Assembly: GCA_017311185.1 (NCBI GenBank)
Contig: JAESUZ010002395.1
Span: forward strand, 1,054,001 to 1,118,000
Source of the DNA: Proteles cristata cristata
Lineage: Eukaryota > Chordata > Mammalia > Carnivora > Hyaenidae
Direction: 5' to 3'
DNA: 64,000 bases
Positions 63,769-64,000 of this stretch are shown here, one piece after another. The notes under the pieces are model-generated. The model had not been told where the DNA came from, made no database searches, and saw only the letters and a program-made list of their open reading frames with translations. A program made the translations under genes and the position numbers. How positions within the stretch are numbered: the first letter of the stretch is position 1; each line of letters opens with the position of its first letter.

Positions 63769-64000
63769 GAGCAGTTTCTTATAAAATGAAATATGCTGCA
63801 TGATCCTGCAGTCATGCTCCTTGATGTTTACCCAAAGAAGCTGAAAACTTTTGTCCACGCAAACACCTGCACACAGATGCCTAGAGCAGCTTTATTAACA
63901 ATTGACAAAACTTGGAAACAACCCAGATGTCTCTCAGTAGGTGAGTAGATTAAAAAATAGTATTAAATCCAGACCATGGACTCAGCACTAAAAAGAAAGA

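Larger units (their letters stand above)
62500..64000 (+). mobile_element. L1M running off the window edge, opened by two SINEs
   Basis: ORF2 text: agattctttcaacaactggc, acccttcacaaacattaac, cttcattaaaattaaaagc, gttatctgaaatatacaaag, atgctggtgaggaggtgg and gcagctttattaacaattg, continuing to the last base. A near-repeat atggataatagatcaaatag / atggatagtagatcaaatgg lies at 62698 and 62758. The frame is fully broken. Confidence 0.88.

Noticed and set aside
1..64000. CRISPR array, operon or phage system
   Set aside because: The regularly recurring elements are dispersed SINEs with different flanks. There are no equally spaced direct repeats, dense coding or ribosome-binding sites.

Overview
This window is nuclear DNA from a carnivoran mammal, most probably a cat (Felidae). 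The evidence is about 70 copies (my count) of the tRNA-Lys-derived CAN-SINE in its feliform form: head gcgcctgggtggctcag, a lysine-tRNA-like A box and B box, body ctgacagctcagagcc, a CT-rich stretch and an aataaataaa tail. They lie among 5'-truncated L1 LINEs of carnivore type. I find no complete protein gene, no exon I can defend, no tRNA or rRNA gene, no CRISPR array and nothing prokaryotic. It reads as intergenic or deep intronic DNA whose history is told by transposable elements inserted into one another.

SINE classes used below. Class Y (youngest) has ctgactgccagctcagagcc, ctgaccctcccctgctca and the tail cctagaaataaataaaac. Class I (intermediate) has the agctagctcagagcc or ctgaccctc form with tail cagaaataaataaa. 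Class S (standard) has ctgacagctcagagcc, ctgcccctcccc and tail ctcaaaaataaataaa. Class O (old) covers diverged or short copies. Many are bounded by target-site duplications (TSDs), given where I could read them.

Layout. 1-3180: an ancient L2 split by an L1, then an antisense L1M split by SINEs. 3181-12000: unique sequence with L2, SINEs and a hAT element. 12000-24545: MIRs, SINEs, two L1s (one recent, 22904-23653) and three MaLR-type LTRs. 25000-29206: a MER5 copy, then a hAT transposon opened by a SINE and an L1, the L1 itself opened by a ferritin light chain/SINE chimeric retropseudogene (28243-28685). 30400-41000: a MER5 split by two SINEs and an L1M inside another L1M, each carrying SINEs. 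41839-44814: largely unique, with a small CpG-island-like block at 42601-42960. 44815-46575: another L1M with SINEs. 47654-49573: the longest stretch without a recognised repeat. 50000-55345: MIR, a DNA transposon and SINEs. 55893-58930: a decayed class III endogenous retrovirus (ERV-L type) on the minus strand with pol remnants including dUTPase. 60333-64000: SINEs, MIR and an L1M running off the window edge.

The most informative item is the ferritin light chain/SINE chimera, whose structure fits template switching during LINE-driven reverse transcription. The CpG-rich block and the near-consensus SINEs with exact duplications are next. Family assignments are from sequence recall, not a database search; boundaries of old repeats are approximate.
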